Positions 17,398 to 24,766 of a stretch of 64,000 bases of DNA are shown here, piece by piece. The DNA comes from JBARDN01 sp963755705. Lineage in GTDB: Bacteria > Desulfobacterota > Binatia > Binatales > Binataceae. The notes beneath the pieces are model-generated. The model did not search any database. It was not told the DNA's origin and saw nothing but the letters and a program-made list of their open reading frames with translations. The DNA is taken from positions 1,612,001 to 1,676,000 of the forward strand of contig CAVWKW010000001.1 of NCBI GenBank assembly GCA_963755705.1, read 5' to 3'. The position numbers and the translations under genes are program-made. Positions within the stretch are counted from its first letter, which is position 1. Every line of letters starts with the position of its first letter.

Positions 17398-17779
17398 ACC
17401 GAATTCTCCGCTAACTTATAATGACAAGGAACGCCGTGAAGACTTCTTGTAGTTTTCGATTGAGGAGCAAACGCCATGCCACACGCGCAATGCAATCGCT
17501 GGCTTGTCTTTCGTCCTTTTTGAACTCGCTCGTGTCAAGAAGAATGTAATTTCGTCACGCTCTGTAATCCAACGAGCACGGATTCGGTGCTACCGCACCC
17601 GATCTGACGAGAGCGTTTCAGCCCGTAATTCTCGACGGCAGCAGGTTTCTGCAAGTCTCGAGGAATCCCTAAATCTGGCGAAAGGGCATATATTCCTTTT
17701 AAACCGGGACGGGTAAAAGCGACCGAGCGTGTATACAAAGTGTATGGCCCCCCGATGCTCGAACCCGGAATCGGGTCTC
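17398..17779. other. Gene-free stretch with divergent promoters
   Basis: About 380 bases between the leftward glycosyltransferase and the rightward beta-propeller gene. No convincing reading frame was seen. A CGTGTATACA motif at 17728-17737 recurs at 20552-20561, in both cases followed a few bases later by GTGTA. The beginning of the propeller gene could lie at GTG 17729 or ATG 17744 inside this stretch if my preferred start is wrong. Confidence 0.4.
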
Positions 17780-18880
17780 ATGACCGGTCCATCGGTTCGT
17801 AACCGCCTTTTGGTTTCACGACGACGGCTCTGCGGAGCGGCCGTCTTTTTGCTTTTCTTCGGCGCCAAGGTAACAGCGGTCGCTGCGGCCTTTCCGAATA
17901 GTCCGAGCCGGTGGCCTCAAACGGTTGAATCCGCGGTTTGTTTGAATTCAGTTAGTATAGATTCCTCGCTCGAAGCAGTGCAGGCGCTCGACCTGATCCA
18001 TGGCTGGGCCGTGGGACAAAACGGAATCATTCTGACCACGAGCGATGGCGGCCAAACTTGGCGCCAGCAGGTTAGTGGCATCAACCAAAATCTGGAATCA
18101 GTCCACTTCGTGGACCTGATTCATGGCTGGGCAGTGGGGCATGACGGAATCATCCTGACGACGAGCGATGGCGGCCAGGATTGGCGCAAGCAGGAGAGTG
18201 GAATTGGCCAGACCCTCGAATCAGTGCGATTTGTCGATCGCATCCACGGCTGGTCGGCGGGACAACGCGGCTCCATACTGACAACCAGCGACAGTGGTGT
18301 TAACTGGCGCAAACAAACCAGTGGTACCAGCGAAGCTTTAGAGTCGGTGAATTTCGTTAACTTGCTTCACGGCTGGGCCGTTGGTGATGCGGGAACAATC
18401 CTGGCGACGAGCGACGGTGGTCAGAAATGGCGCGCCGAGAAGAGTAGTACAAGCCGTGACCTGAAATCAGTGGATTTCGTCGATGCGATCCACGGGTGGG
18501 CGGCTGGAGAGGGTGGAATCATCTTGACGACAAGTGATAGCGGCCGGACTTGGCGGAACGAAATCAGTGACACTCGCCAGGCACTCAAATCCGTGAAGTT
18601 TGTCGACCAGATGCACGGCTGGTCGGTGGGACAACACGGAATCGTCCTGGCGACAAGTGACGGCGGCAGAAATTGGCACAAAGAGATCAGCGGTACGGCG
18701 CGAATCCTCGAGTCGGTGCATTTTGTTGACACTGAACACGGTTGGTCGGTCGGCCAGTGCGATACAATTCTGGAAACGAGCGACGGAGGAAGGGATTGGG
18801 GGATCCTTCGCGGGAGAAATGGGATTGAAGAATCGAGGAGGTCATACTCGGGCGGAAACGCGGCAATCTCGAATAAATAG
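17780..18880 (+). CDS. Secreted seven-repeat YCF48/BNR-type beta-propeller
   Basis: From ATG 17780 the protein has a signal peptide (hydrophobic core AAVFLLFFGAKVTAVAA) and then seven near-identical 41-residue repeats, each of the form HGWAVG-x2-G-x-IL-x-TSDGG-x-x-W-x-x-x-x-SG. These match YCF48-like/BNR propeller blades, and seven blades would close one propeller. Family members include the photosystem II assembly factor Ycf48, but here the export signal and lone context suggest an extracellular or periplasmic binding protein. Upstream in-frame starts at 17729 and 17744 are possible. Its 3' end overlaps the ligase gene. Confidence 0.8.
   Translation: MTGPSVRNRLLVSRRRLCGAAVFLLFFGAKVTAVAAAFPNSPSRWPQTVESAVCLNSVSIDSSLEAVQALDLIHGWAVGQNGIILTTSDGGQTWRQQVSGINQNLESVHFVDLIHGWAVGHDGIILTTSDGGQDWRKQESGIGQTLESVRFVDRIHGWSAGQRGSILTTSDSGVNWRKQTSGTSEALESVNFVNLLHGWAVGDAGTILATSDGGQKWRAEKSSTSRDLKSVDFVDAIHGWAAGEGGIILTTSDSGRTWRNEISDTRQALKSVKFVDQMHGWSVGQHGIVLATSDGGRNWHKEISGTARILESVHFVDTEHGWSVGQCDTILETSDGGRDWGILRGRNGIEESRRSYSGGNAAISNK
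17999..18805 (+). repeat. Tandem 123-bp coding repeats (7 units)
   Basis: The codons for HGW begin at 17999, 18122 and 18245 and continue with an exact 123-base period through seven units. The repeats are conserved at the nucleotide as well as the protein level, pointing to recent amplification or ongoing homogenisation. They encode the blades of the secreted propeller. Confidence 0.85.
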
Positions 18881-19817
18881 CGCGAAGAGCTCCGGGCGTA
18901 TCCCCATCCGTGTGCATGCGATGCTTGCGTCTCTCGTGTCCGCGCCATTCCATCGTGCGGGTTGGGTCTACGAGGAAAAATATGATGGCTACCGGATCCT
19001 TGCGTACAAAGAAGGCGCGAAAGTAACCCTGCTCTCGAGAAATGGGCTCGACCGCACCGCTGCATTTGCGGGCGTGGCCGCCGGGATAAACCAGCTTCCT
19101 CTTCGAACGCTGCTGCTCGACGGGGAAGTGGTCGCGTTCGATTCCAACGGAGTTTCGCGATTTCAATTGCTCCAGCGCGGTGGCGTTCCTCGGCGCTTCG
19201 CGGTTTTCGATTGCCTTTATCGTGATGGCCAGGACCTTCGATCCGAATCACTCGAGGTCCGCCGGCAAGAGTTGCAGGACGCGCTTGTGAAGGCGTCGGA
19301 CACCCTATTGATCTCGCGCCGCCTGGCGAAGAACGGTTTGTCCGCCTACGGCATTGCCAAACGCAGAGGACTCGAAGGGATAGTAGCGAAGGACAGCAGT
19401 TCTGGTTACGAGGAGGGCCGATCAAGGAAGTGGCTAAAGGTCAAAGCCCATCAGGAAGAGGAGTTTGTAATTGGCGGCTTCACGGCGCCCGAGGGAGCCC
19501 GACAGCACCTTGGGGCACTTCTTCTTGGTGCTTACGACAGCGGAGATTTGCATTTCGTCGGCAGGGTCGGAACGGGTTTTTCCCAACAGACCCTGGCAGA
19601 GCTCGCGAAAACCTTTCGTCCTCTAATCGCCAGGAGTTCTGCTTTTGTCGATCCTCCCCGCGAGAAAGATGTGACCTGCTTAGAGCCGCTGATGGTCGCG
19701 CAGATTGCCTTTCAGGAATGGACGGATGATCGAAAGCTGCGCCAGCCGGTTTTCCTCGGATTGCGGGATGACAAAAAACCGACCGAGTGTCTGCTGCCGA
19801 AAAGATCCGCGTCCTGA
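18819..19817 (+). CDS. ATP-dependent DNA ligase (LigD-type ligase domain only)
   Basis: Nucleotidyltransferase with all ligase motifs in order: EEKYDGYR with the Lys that is adenylated (motif I), SRNG (Ia), LDGEVVAFD (III), FAVFDCLY (IIIa), EGIVAKD (IV) and KWLKVK (V), followed by an OB-fold segment around HFVGRVGTGF. It seals nicks or breaks in DNA, as in bacterial non-homologous end joining. At about 332 residues it lacks the polymerase and phosphoesterase domains of full LigD, and no Ku gene is present in this window. The start is uncertain: ATG 18819 has GGGAG upstream and overlaps the propeller gene by 62 bases; ATG 18921 lies closer to motif I. Confidence 0.85.
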   Translation: MGLKNRGGHTRAETRQSRINSAKSSGRIPIRVHAMLASLVSAPFHRAGWVYEEKYDGYRILAYKEGAKVTLLSRNGLDRTAAFAGVAAGINQLPLRTLLLDGEVVAFDSNGVSRFQLLQRGGVPRRFAVFDCLYRDGQDLRSESLEVRRQELQDALVKASDTLLISRRLAKNGLSAYGIAKRRGLEGIVAKDSSSGYEEGRSRKWLKVKAHQEEEFVIGGFTAPEGARQHLGALLLGAYDSGDLHFVGRVGTGFSQQTLAELAKTFRPLIARSSAFVDPPREKDVTCLEPLMVAQIAFQEWTDDRKLRQPVFLGLRDDKKPTECLLPKRSAS

Positions 19818-20169
19818 TTCAAGTCAATCGCCGCCGCCCTCACGATTCCGCGGTTTCGCGAGGGTTAATGCGATCGAAGCCCCAACACATTTCTAGCTAT
19901 TCATCTTTTGTAGAAAGACTATTGCCCACGGATAGCCAAAATATAAGCGAAGGTTTGGTCACTCGCTCCTCAAGTAGTGAAAACTCTGAAAGAATTACAG
20001 CCACGATCCTTCGAGACATTAATATCTCAGATTACTCTTTTACGCCCAATTCCTGAAAAACCAAGATACCGCCAAGACTTCCCGGAACAGGTTTAATTCG
20101 GGAGTTCCTTGCAGGGATTTCTTTTGCTTGGCACAGGCTCTGCTTTTCCTAGAACGAAAGGAGTCTAAA
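19818..20169. other. Gene-free AT-richer stretch
   Basis: About 350 bases between the ligase gene and the lipoprotein gene. Base composition is noticeably more AT-rich than the core genes, and frames here are short and not protein-like. It presumably holds the lipoprotein promoter; no specific element was recognised. Confidence 0.4.
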
Positions 20170-20532
20170 ATGAAGACATTACGAACGGTGATTGGCTACT
20201 CATCCCTGGCCATCTCGTTAGCCGCGGGGTGCGTCGTTTATGGATGTTCCTCAACCAAAGAGGTCAACGTGGTTCCTGCGCCTGCGCCTGTAGTACAGGT
20301 AGCGCCGCCTCCGATTGTCGAAACACCCGCTCCGGTAGTAGTGGCGTCGCCGCCGCCGATTGTGTCGCCTAACAGCAGCAGCCAGACAACCACAACCAGT
20401 TGGGGAAATGGAGTCGTAGAGCAGAGCAAAACCAGAACGGTAGACGGTACGTCTGAGCGTCAGACTACGACTACCTGGAATAACGGTTATCCGCCGACGT
20501 CAACGACTACCACGACTACCAGCGGCCAATAA
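20170..20532 (+). CDS. Small Pro/Thr-rich lipoprotein
   Basis: 120 residues with a signal peptide and lipobox-like Cys (SLAAGC or VYGC), then a Pro/Val/Ala-rich low-complexity segment (APAPVVQVAPPPIVETPAPVV) and a Thr/Ser-rich tail ending TTTTTTSGQ. GAAAGGAG stands just before the ATG, a strong ribosome site. A terminator hairpin follows the gene. It is probably a surface-anchored spacer protein; no family was recognised. Confidence 0.7.
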   Translation: MKTLRTVIGYSSLAISLAAGCVVYGCSSTKEVNVVPAPAPVVQVAPPPIVETPAPVVVASPPPIVSPNSSSQTTTTSWGNGVVEQSKTRTVDGTSERQTTTTWNNGYPPTSTTTTTTSGQ

Positions 20533-20587
20533 AATCTTTCGTCATAGCCAACGTGTATACACTTGATGTGTACACGCACACTTAGCC

Positions 20588-20626
20588 GCTCCCGTGCCCC
20601 CCCCACTCTGGGACGGGCACGGGAGC
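20588..20626 (+). terminator. Strong hairpin terminator after the lipoprotein gene
   Basis: Perfect 12-bp inverted repeat, GCTCCCGTGCCC at 20588-20599 and GGGCACGGGAGC at 20615-20626, followed by a T-rich CATTTTGGTTT. A second, weaker palindrome lies at 20552-20576. It is placed between the convergent lipoprotein and secreted-protein genes and can serve both. Confidence 0.75.
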
Positions 20627-20640
20627 CATTTTGGTTTGAG

Positions 20641-21231
20641 TTAATTCGGACTGCAGGCGTTGGCGATATTGCAAGAGTCGCCAGTGTTGTCGAAGGTCAA
20701 CGAAAAATTACCCGAGTGACTGCCGAAACTCGATGGGCAGCCATGAAAGGTATACGAGCCAGTCAGATCATTTCCTGACAGGTTACCGATGATCGTAGCC
20801 TTGCACTTGCCGCCGGAACTAATCTTTTCGTGAAAGCCGGTCGAAGTTGCGCTTCCAGGGCCGAAACCATAGGCGCAACTTCCGTTGCCCCACACCACGT
20901 AGAGATTATGAGTTGCTCTCAATTTGATCGGTTTGAGAGTCTTCTTGAGTTTCCCTTTTTTCGTTGTAATCTGATCAAAATTCAAGTATCCGCTACCTGC
21001 ACCAGCGTCCACGTCTACAATGCTGCCGGTCCAGCATCCGTTGACATCGATTGGCATCTTCGCGACCTCGGGTTGCGCCGCCGCTCCAGTCGCGCCGAGC
21101 GCCCCTTGATATTGAGCATCATTGTCTTCGTTCTGCTGGGCACTGGCGGAGCGTGCCGAGACAGCGATCATTCCGCTGATGAGAATCGCGATCGCCGCGG
21201 CCGCAACAGTGCTCGTAATAACCCTCTGCAT
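20641..21231 (-). CDS. Secreted protein of unknown function
   Basis: From ATG 21231, which has a GGAGG nine bases upstream, the 196-residue product has a signal peptide ending near ARSASAQ, an acidic Gln-rich stretch, and a beta-rich C-terminal half with conserved-looking NGCWTGSIVDVD, six Cys residues and repeated Gly/Thr/Ser. Its composition suggests a disulfide-stabilised extracytoplasmic beta fold. I do not recognise the family. The longer start at 21288 adds non-signal residues and was rejected. Confidence 0.65.
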   Translation of the reverse strand: MQRVITSTVAAAAIAILISGMIAVSARSASAQQNEDNDAQYQGALGATGAAAQPEVAKMPIDVNGCWTGSIVDVDAGAGSGYLNFDQITTKKGKLKKTLKPIKLRATHNLYVVWGNGSCAYGFGPGSATSTGFHEKISSGGKCKATIIGNLSGNDLTGSYTFHGCPSSFGSHSGNFSLTFDNTGDSCNIANACSPN

Positions 21232-22081
21232 TTCGATCTGCCTCCATCGGTAATAATCCAGCCTCCAATATAGCGACGGTGGATCCATACCCCGGACAGT
21301 TATGCCGTGTAATGAACCCGAAATGGGTTAAATTCACCTCTAGACACCAAATGCGAGTAAAGGCGACTCGGCTAGCGGACCTATGCTCTCCTATCGATTT
21401 CTATGCCGAGTCAGTCCATCTGGCGGGTTCGGCTGAAACAATGGAATGCGCCGGTCGTACAGGATGTAGGAGGTTTGACTTCGCGTGCGATTCGGGGACT
21501 GTGACCAGATTCGCATTGCGAGGAATGTTCTCCTCCACCGGTGGCTAAGCAGGATCGGCCGGTTCGTATGACAGAACTAGCCAGAATTGCTGGCGAGGAA
21601 TTGTCTCGTCATAACGTCATATAGATGGTCATGACGACCGAAAGACTAGAGCTTCTAAAATAAATCCTGTCGTGAAAGCAGTAACATGATACGGTTTTTT
21701 CTACCGCAGCTATTCTGGAATACGACGAGAATGTGCACGTCAGATATAACCGAACCGGCAAGATCGCCCGTCACGATGAACGCGGATTTTTCGTTGACTA
21801 TTTATCGGACTCGATTAACATTGAACTTACTTTAATCACCATCGTCATTTTTGATCCCATGAAGGCCCAAGAGCCGTTCTTTTATGTCGCTAGAGGCATG
21901 ACCCATGCATTTCTGTAGACGGTGGATAACCGAGCGCGAGCTCCTTAATCATCTCGGCTCCGCGCCGGTCAAAAGGCGTTCTAGTAGCGAAAATAGGACT
22001 CAGATGCTTTAAGGCAGCATAGAGGGGCTTGAGGAGGATTGAGGATGCTATACCGGCAACGCGCATGAGGGGAAATAAAAA
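21232..22081. other. 850-base gene-free stretch, relatively AT-rich
   Basis: Only short, non-protein-like frames occur here on both strands. An inverted repeat TCGTCAT/ATGACGA is seen at 21606-21612 and 21631-21637. The composition differs from the GC-rich core genes, in line with an accessory or decayed region. It must contain promoters for the leftward secreted-protein gene and the rightward Crp/Fnr gene. Confidence 0.45.
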
Positions 22082-22948
22082 ATGAAGTTGAATTCCAACG
22101 CGAACCACATTCAGCCTGACTCTTTCTCGCATCTGCGTGACAATCTCGCCGCTTGGGGTATCTCGGCTGAATTAACGGACGAGATCGTCGAGCGAAACCT
22201 CGCCGTCAATTTCGAAAAGGGAGTTTTGGTTTTGAGCGAGGGTTCGGCCAACGATCTCTTCGGATGCGTGCTGAGCGGATTTATAAAGATCTATTGCACC
22301 GTCGCCGACGGAAATCGCACGCTGGTGCGTCTGGCTGGGCCGGGGGAATTAATCGGATACGCTGATTATATCGACGCCCGATCGCGCCGCGCGCAGCTTT
22401 TCGAGGCGCAAAGCGCAAGCAAATGTGCGGTGGCGTTCATCAATCGTGATCAGGTCGTGCGCCTGCTTTGCGGTTTGGGACCCGACATGCTGGTCGAGAT
22501 TTTGCAGCAACTCAATACCTTCTGGTCGCAGAATCTCCGCTGGTTCGCCACGCTTCTCAATTTGCCCTTCTGGCAGCGCCTCGAAGTAGTGCTCAACGAT
22601 CTTGCGCAGCGCTTTGGAGTCAAGGATGCCCGCGGAACCATTCTGATTCCTGACCTCGCGCATGAGGACCTGGCCGAGATGATTGGATGCTCGCGACCGA
22701 TGGTCAGCCGTATGATCGCCGAAATGTCTCAAGCCGGCCTGCTCAGCCGCAGTGGGAAACAATATCTGCTGCTCAATAAGTGGAATCTGGGTGCGAATGC
22801 GAACCTCTCAAAGGTCAAAGATCAGGTTCAGACCATAGTGACCCAGCCGGCATTCGCCAAGTCTGAACGGCGGCATCAGATCACAAAATTAGACTCTGCG
22901 CGATTGCTCGAACGCCCACGAGCGATTGGAGTATCCGCGCGGCACTAG
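22082..22948 (+). CDS. Crp/Fnr-family transcriptional regulator
   Basis: 288 residues. An N-terminal cyclic-nucleotide-binding-like beta barrel (KGVLVLSEGSANDLFGCVLSGFIKIY ... VRLAGPGELIG) is followed by the long dimer helix and a C-terminal winged helix with recognition region HEDLAEMIGCSRPMVSRMIAEMSQAGLL. It lacks the N-terminal Cys cluster of oxygen-sensing Fnr, so a cyclic nucleotide or other small effector is more likely. A 60-residue basic tail extends beyond the usual end. Targets are unknown; the kinase gene downstream is a candidate. Confidence 0.88.
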   Translation: MKLNSNANHIQPDSFSHLRDNLAAWGISAELTDEIVERNLAVNFEKGVLVLSEGSANDLFGCVLSGFIKIYCTVADGNRTLVRLAGPGELIGYADYIDARSRRAQLFEAQSASKCAVAFINRDQVVRLLCGLGPDMLVEILQQLNTFWSQNLRWFATLLNLPFWQRLEVVLNDLAQRFGVKDARGTILIPDLAHEDLAEMIGCSRPMVSRMIAEMSQAGLLSRSGKQYLLLNKWNLGANANLSKVKDQVQTIVTQPAFAKSERRHQITKLDSARLLERPRAIGVSARH

Positions 22949-23107
22949 CCTGCGAGCCGAAGGTTGCATCCGCGCCAGCGCGCGCGGATTCTGATCACCT
23001 ACCTGTGGAGCGGCCGCCAAAACGGCAAGTTGCGGGTGCCGATCTGGCCGGATGCTTGCCAGATTCGATTTCCGATCCAGGACAAATGATCGCTCCGGGC
23101 GGACGAT

Positions 23108-24004
23108 ATGAATCTTCTGGTAGTCGGCGCGATTGCTTATGACTCGATCGACACTCCCAATGGCAGCGTTTCTGACGTGCTGGGGGGCTCTGCGGCATAC
23201 TTCTCTGTTGCCGCACGCTTTTTCGCGCCGGTAGGTGTGATTGCGGCCGTCGGATCGGATTTTCGCAGCGAGTCGCGCGATTTACTCGCCAAACGAGATA
23301 TCGATCTGCGCGGTCTGGAGCAGCGTCGCGGCAAAACCCTGCGATGGCACGGGCGCTATCACGCTGACATGAACCATCGCGACACGCTGGAACTTACGCT
23401 CAACGTATTCGAGAAATTTGCTCCGAAATTGCTGCCGGATCAGCGACGATGCGACTATCTGTTCCTGGGAAATATATCCCCGGAACTACAGGCGAGCGTG
23501 CTCTCACAGCTCGACAATCCAAAACTCGTAGCCGCTGACACGATGACGCACTGGATCCAGCACTGCGGGACTCAACTGCGAGAGCTGTTGTCGCGTATCG
23601 ACGTTATCCTGCTGAACGATGAGGAAGCCCACCTGCTTTCCGGCGAGTCTGACCTGCTCAGAGCAGGAGGGATGATCCTCAAGTGGGGACCCAAGACCGT
23701 GATCATCAAGCGAGGGAAATCGGGAGTTCTGGCATTTTCGCGCGATACTATTTTCGCGGCCCCCGCCTATCCCCTGAAAGACGTGATCGATCCGACTGGC
23801 GCCGGCGATGCGTTCGCCGGGGCTCTCATGGGCTACCTTGCTCGGGAAGAGGAGATCACCGAAGCGGCGCTGCGCACGGCAATCCTTTATGGCAGTGCCG
23901 TCGCGTCTTTCGTGGTGGAGCAGTTCTCGCTCGACAAGTTGCTATCGATCAGCTCCGAGGATATCGAGGCGCGCTATCGCGCCCTGGTCAAAGTTACCGT
24001 TTGA
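23108..24004 (+). CDS. PfkB-family sugar/nucleoside kinase
   Basis: 298-residue ribokinase-fold enzyme that phosphorylates a sugar or nucleoside with ATP. It has the N-terminal GGSAAYFSVAA segment, and the PfkB signature with catalytic base in DPTGAGDAFAGALMGYL. LNDEEAHLLSG is also typical. Substrate is not resolvable. It lies 160 bases after the Crp/Fnr gene on the same strand. Confidence 0.87.
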   Translation: MNLLVVGAIAYDSIDTPNGSVSDVLGGSAAYFSVAARFFAPVGVIAAVGSDFRSESRDLLAKRDIDLRGLEQRRGKTLRWHGRYHADMNHRDTLELTLNVFEKFAPKLLPDQRRCDYLFLGNISPELQASVLSQLDNPKLVAADTMTHWIQHCGTQLRELLSRIDVILLNDEEAHLLSGESDLLRAGGMILKWGPKTVIIKRGKSGVLAFSRDTIFAAPAYPLKDVIDPTGAGDAFAGALMGYLAREEEITEAALRTAILYGSAVASFVVEQFSLDKLLSISSEDIEARYRALVKVTV

Positions 24005-24766
24005 GATTGCGGGACCCGCTCTTATTTCAGCGCGGACCAACCGGCCGGCATCTTAGGATCGCTGGGAAACTCGAGACATGACTCGCACGGCGTCCGAGAC
24101 GGCGCGTTTCGATAGGAGCGATCTGGATTATCCCATCTCTCGGAGGACAGGCTGGACAGCGCCATCATAGGCTGAATTGCCCCAGTGCTGGGCATCTGCT
24201 CTTCACCTGAGCAGCGTTGAAAAGCGTCGCCATCGGCAACGACCTTGGGACCTGCGTATAAACTGGGTCGCATCGGGTTGCGAAACGCCCGATTTCACTA
24301 TGCAAAACTTGTTTCCTCTTGAGCGCGACGTAAAGAGCCTCTACGATTTGTGGAACTTTCACTGCCGGAAAAGGGCTCACGCATTGCAGTTAAATGAATT
24401 GCAGAAAGCAAAGGTTGCGGAGGCGGTGAAAGTCGATTAAGCGGGTAGTGATGGCATAGTCATTGCTGCGCAACATCCGAGGTGGAGTCTGCCCGGCGCT
24501 TCAGGCTATGACTTGGCGATGGGGTTGCCGTGCTGCGAACGGCAAATAGAAATCAAAATTCGACCCCAACCGAATCGCGCGGTTCACGCGTGGCGATGAC
24601 GGGTGCGCAAACGGAGTATTGCTCGGCTTGGGTTGGTTCCTGGTGGATGTCTTTATCAAGCTTTCAGTGCGCGATCACTCGGACTCCCATTTAAGGACGA
24701 AAAAAGCAGCGCGCGGCATCCATGACCTCGAGGGATCTGATTTGATAAACGTCTACGTTGAGCGCG
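24005..24766. other. 760-base gap before the urea-locus regulator
   Basis: No convincing gene was found. Two small frames were weighed: 24300-24440 (+, 46 residues) and a 48-residue leftward frame ending at 24022 with a Cys-X2-Cys; neither has a clear ribosome site. A sigma-54-like GG-N10-GC element, TTGGC with TTGC at the right spacing, occurs at 24513-24529 about 240 bases before the regulator, but it is a poorer match than the one before the porin. Confidence 0.4.

Noticed and set aside
17999..18805. Possible CRISPR or tandem-repeat array
   Set aside because: The 123-base units are in-frame protein blades without spacers of unique sequence.
21733..21918. Small rightward frame in the gap before the Crp/Fnr gene
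   Set aside because: Starts with GTG, has no ribosome site and no recognisable fold or homology pattern.
24022..24273. Leftward 83-residue frame with Cys-X2-Cys after the PfkB kinase gene
   Set aside because: No ribosome site, overlaps other short frames, and no family pattern; kept only as a note in the gap entry.
24513..24529. Second sigma-54-like element upstream of the fusion regulator
   Set aside because: Core GG-N10-GC spacing fits but several consensus positions are missed, and the 240-base distance to the gene is long.
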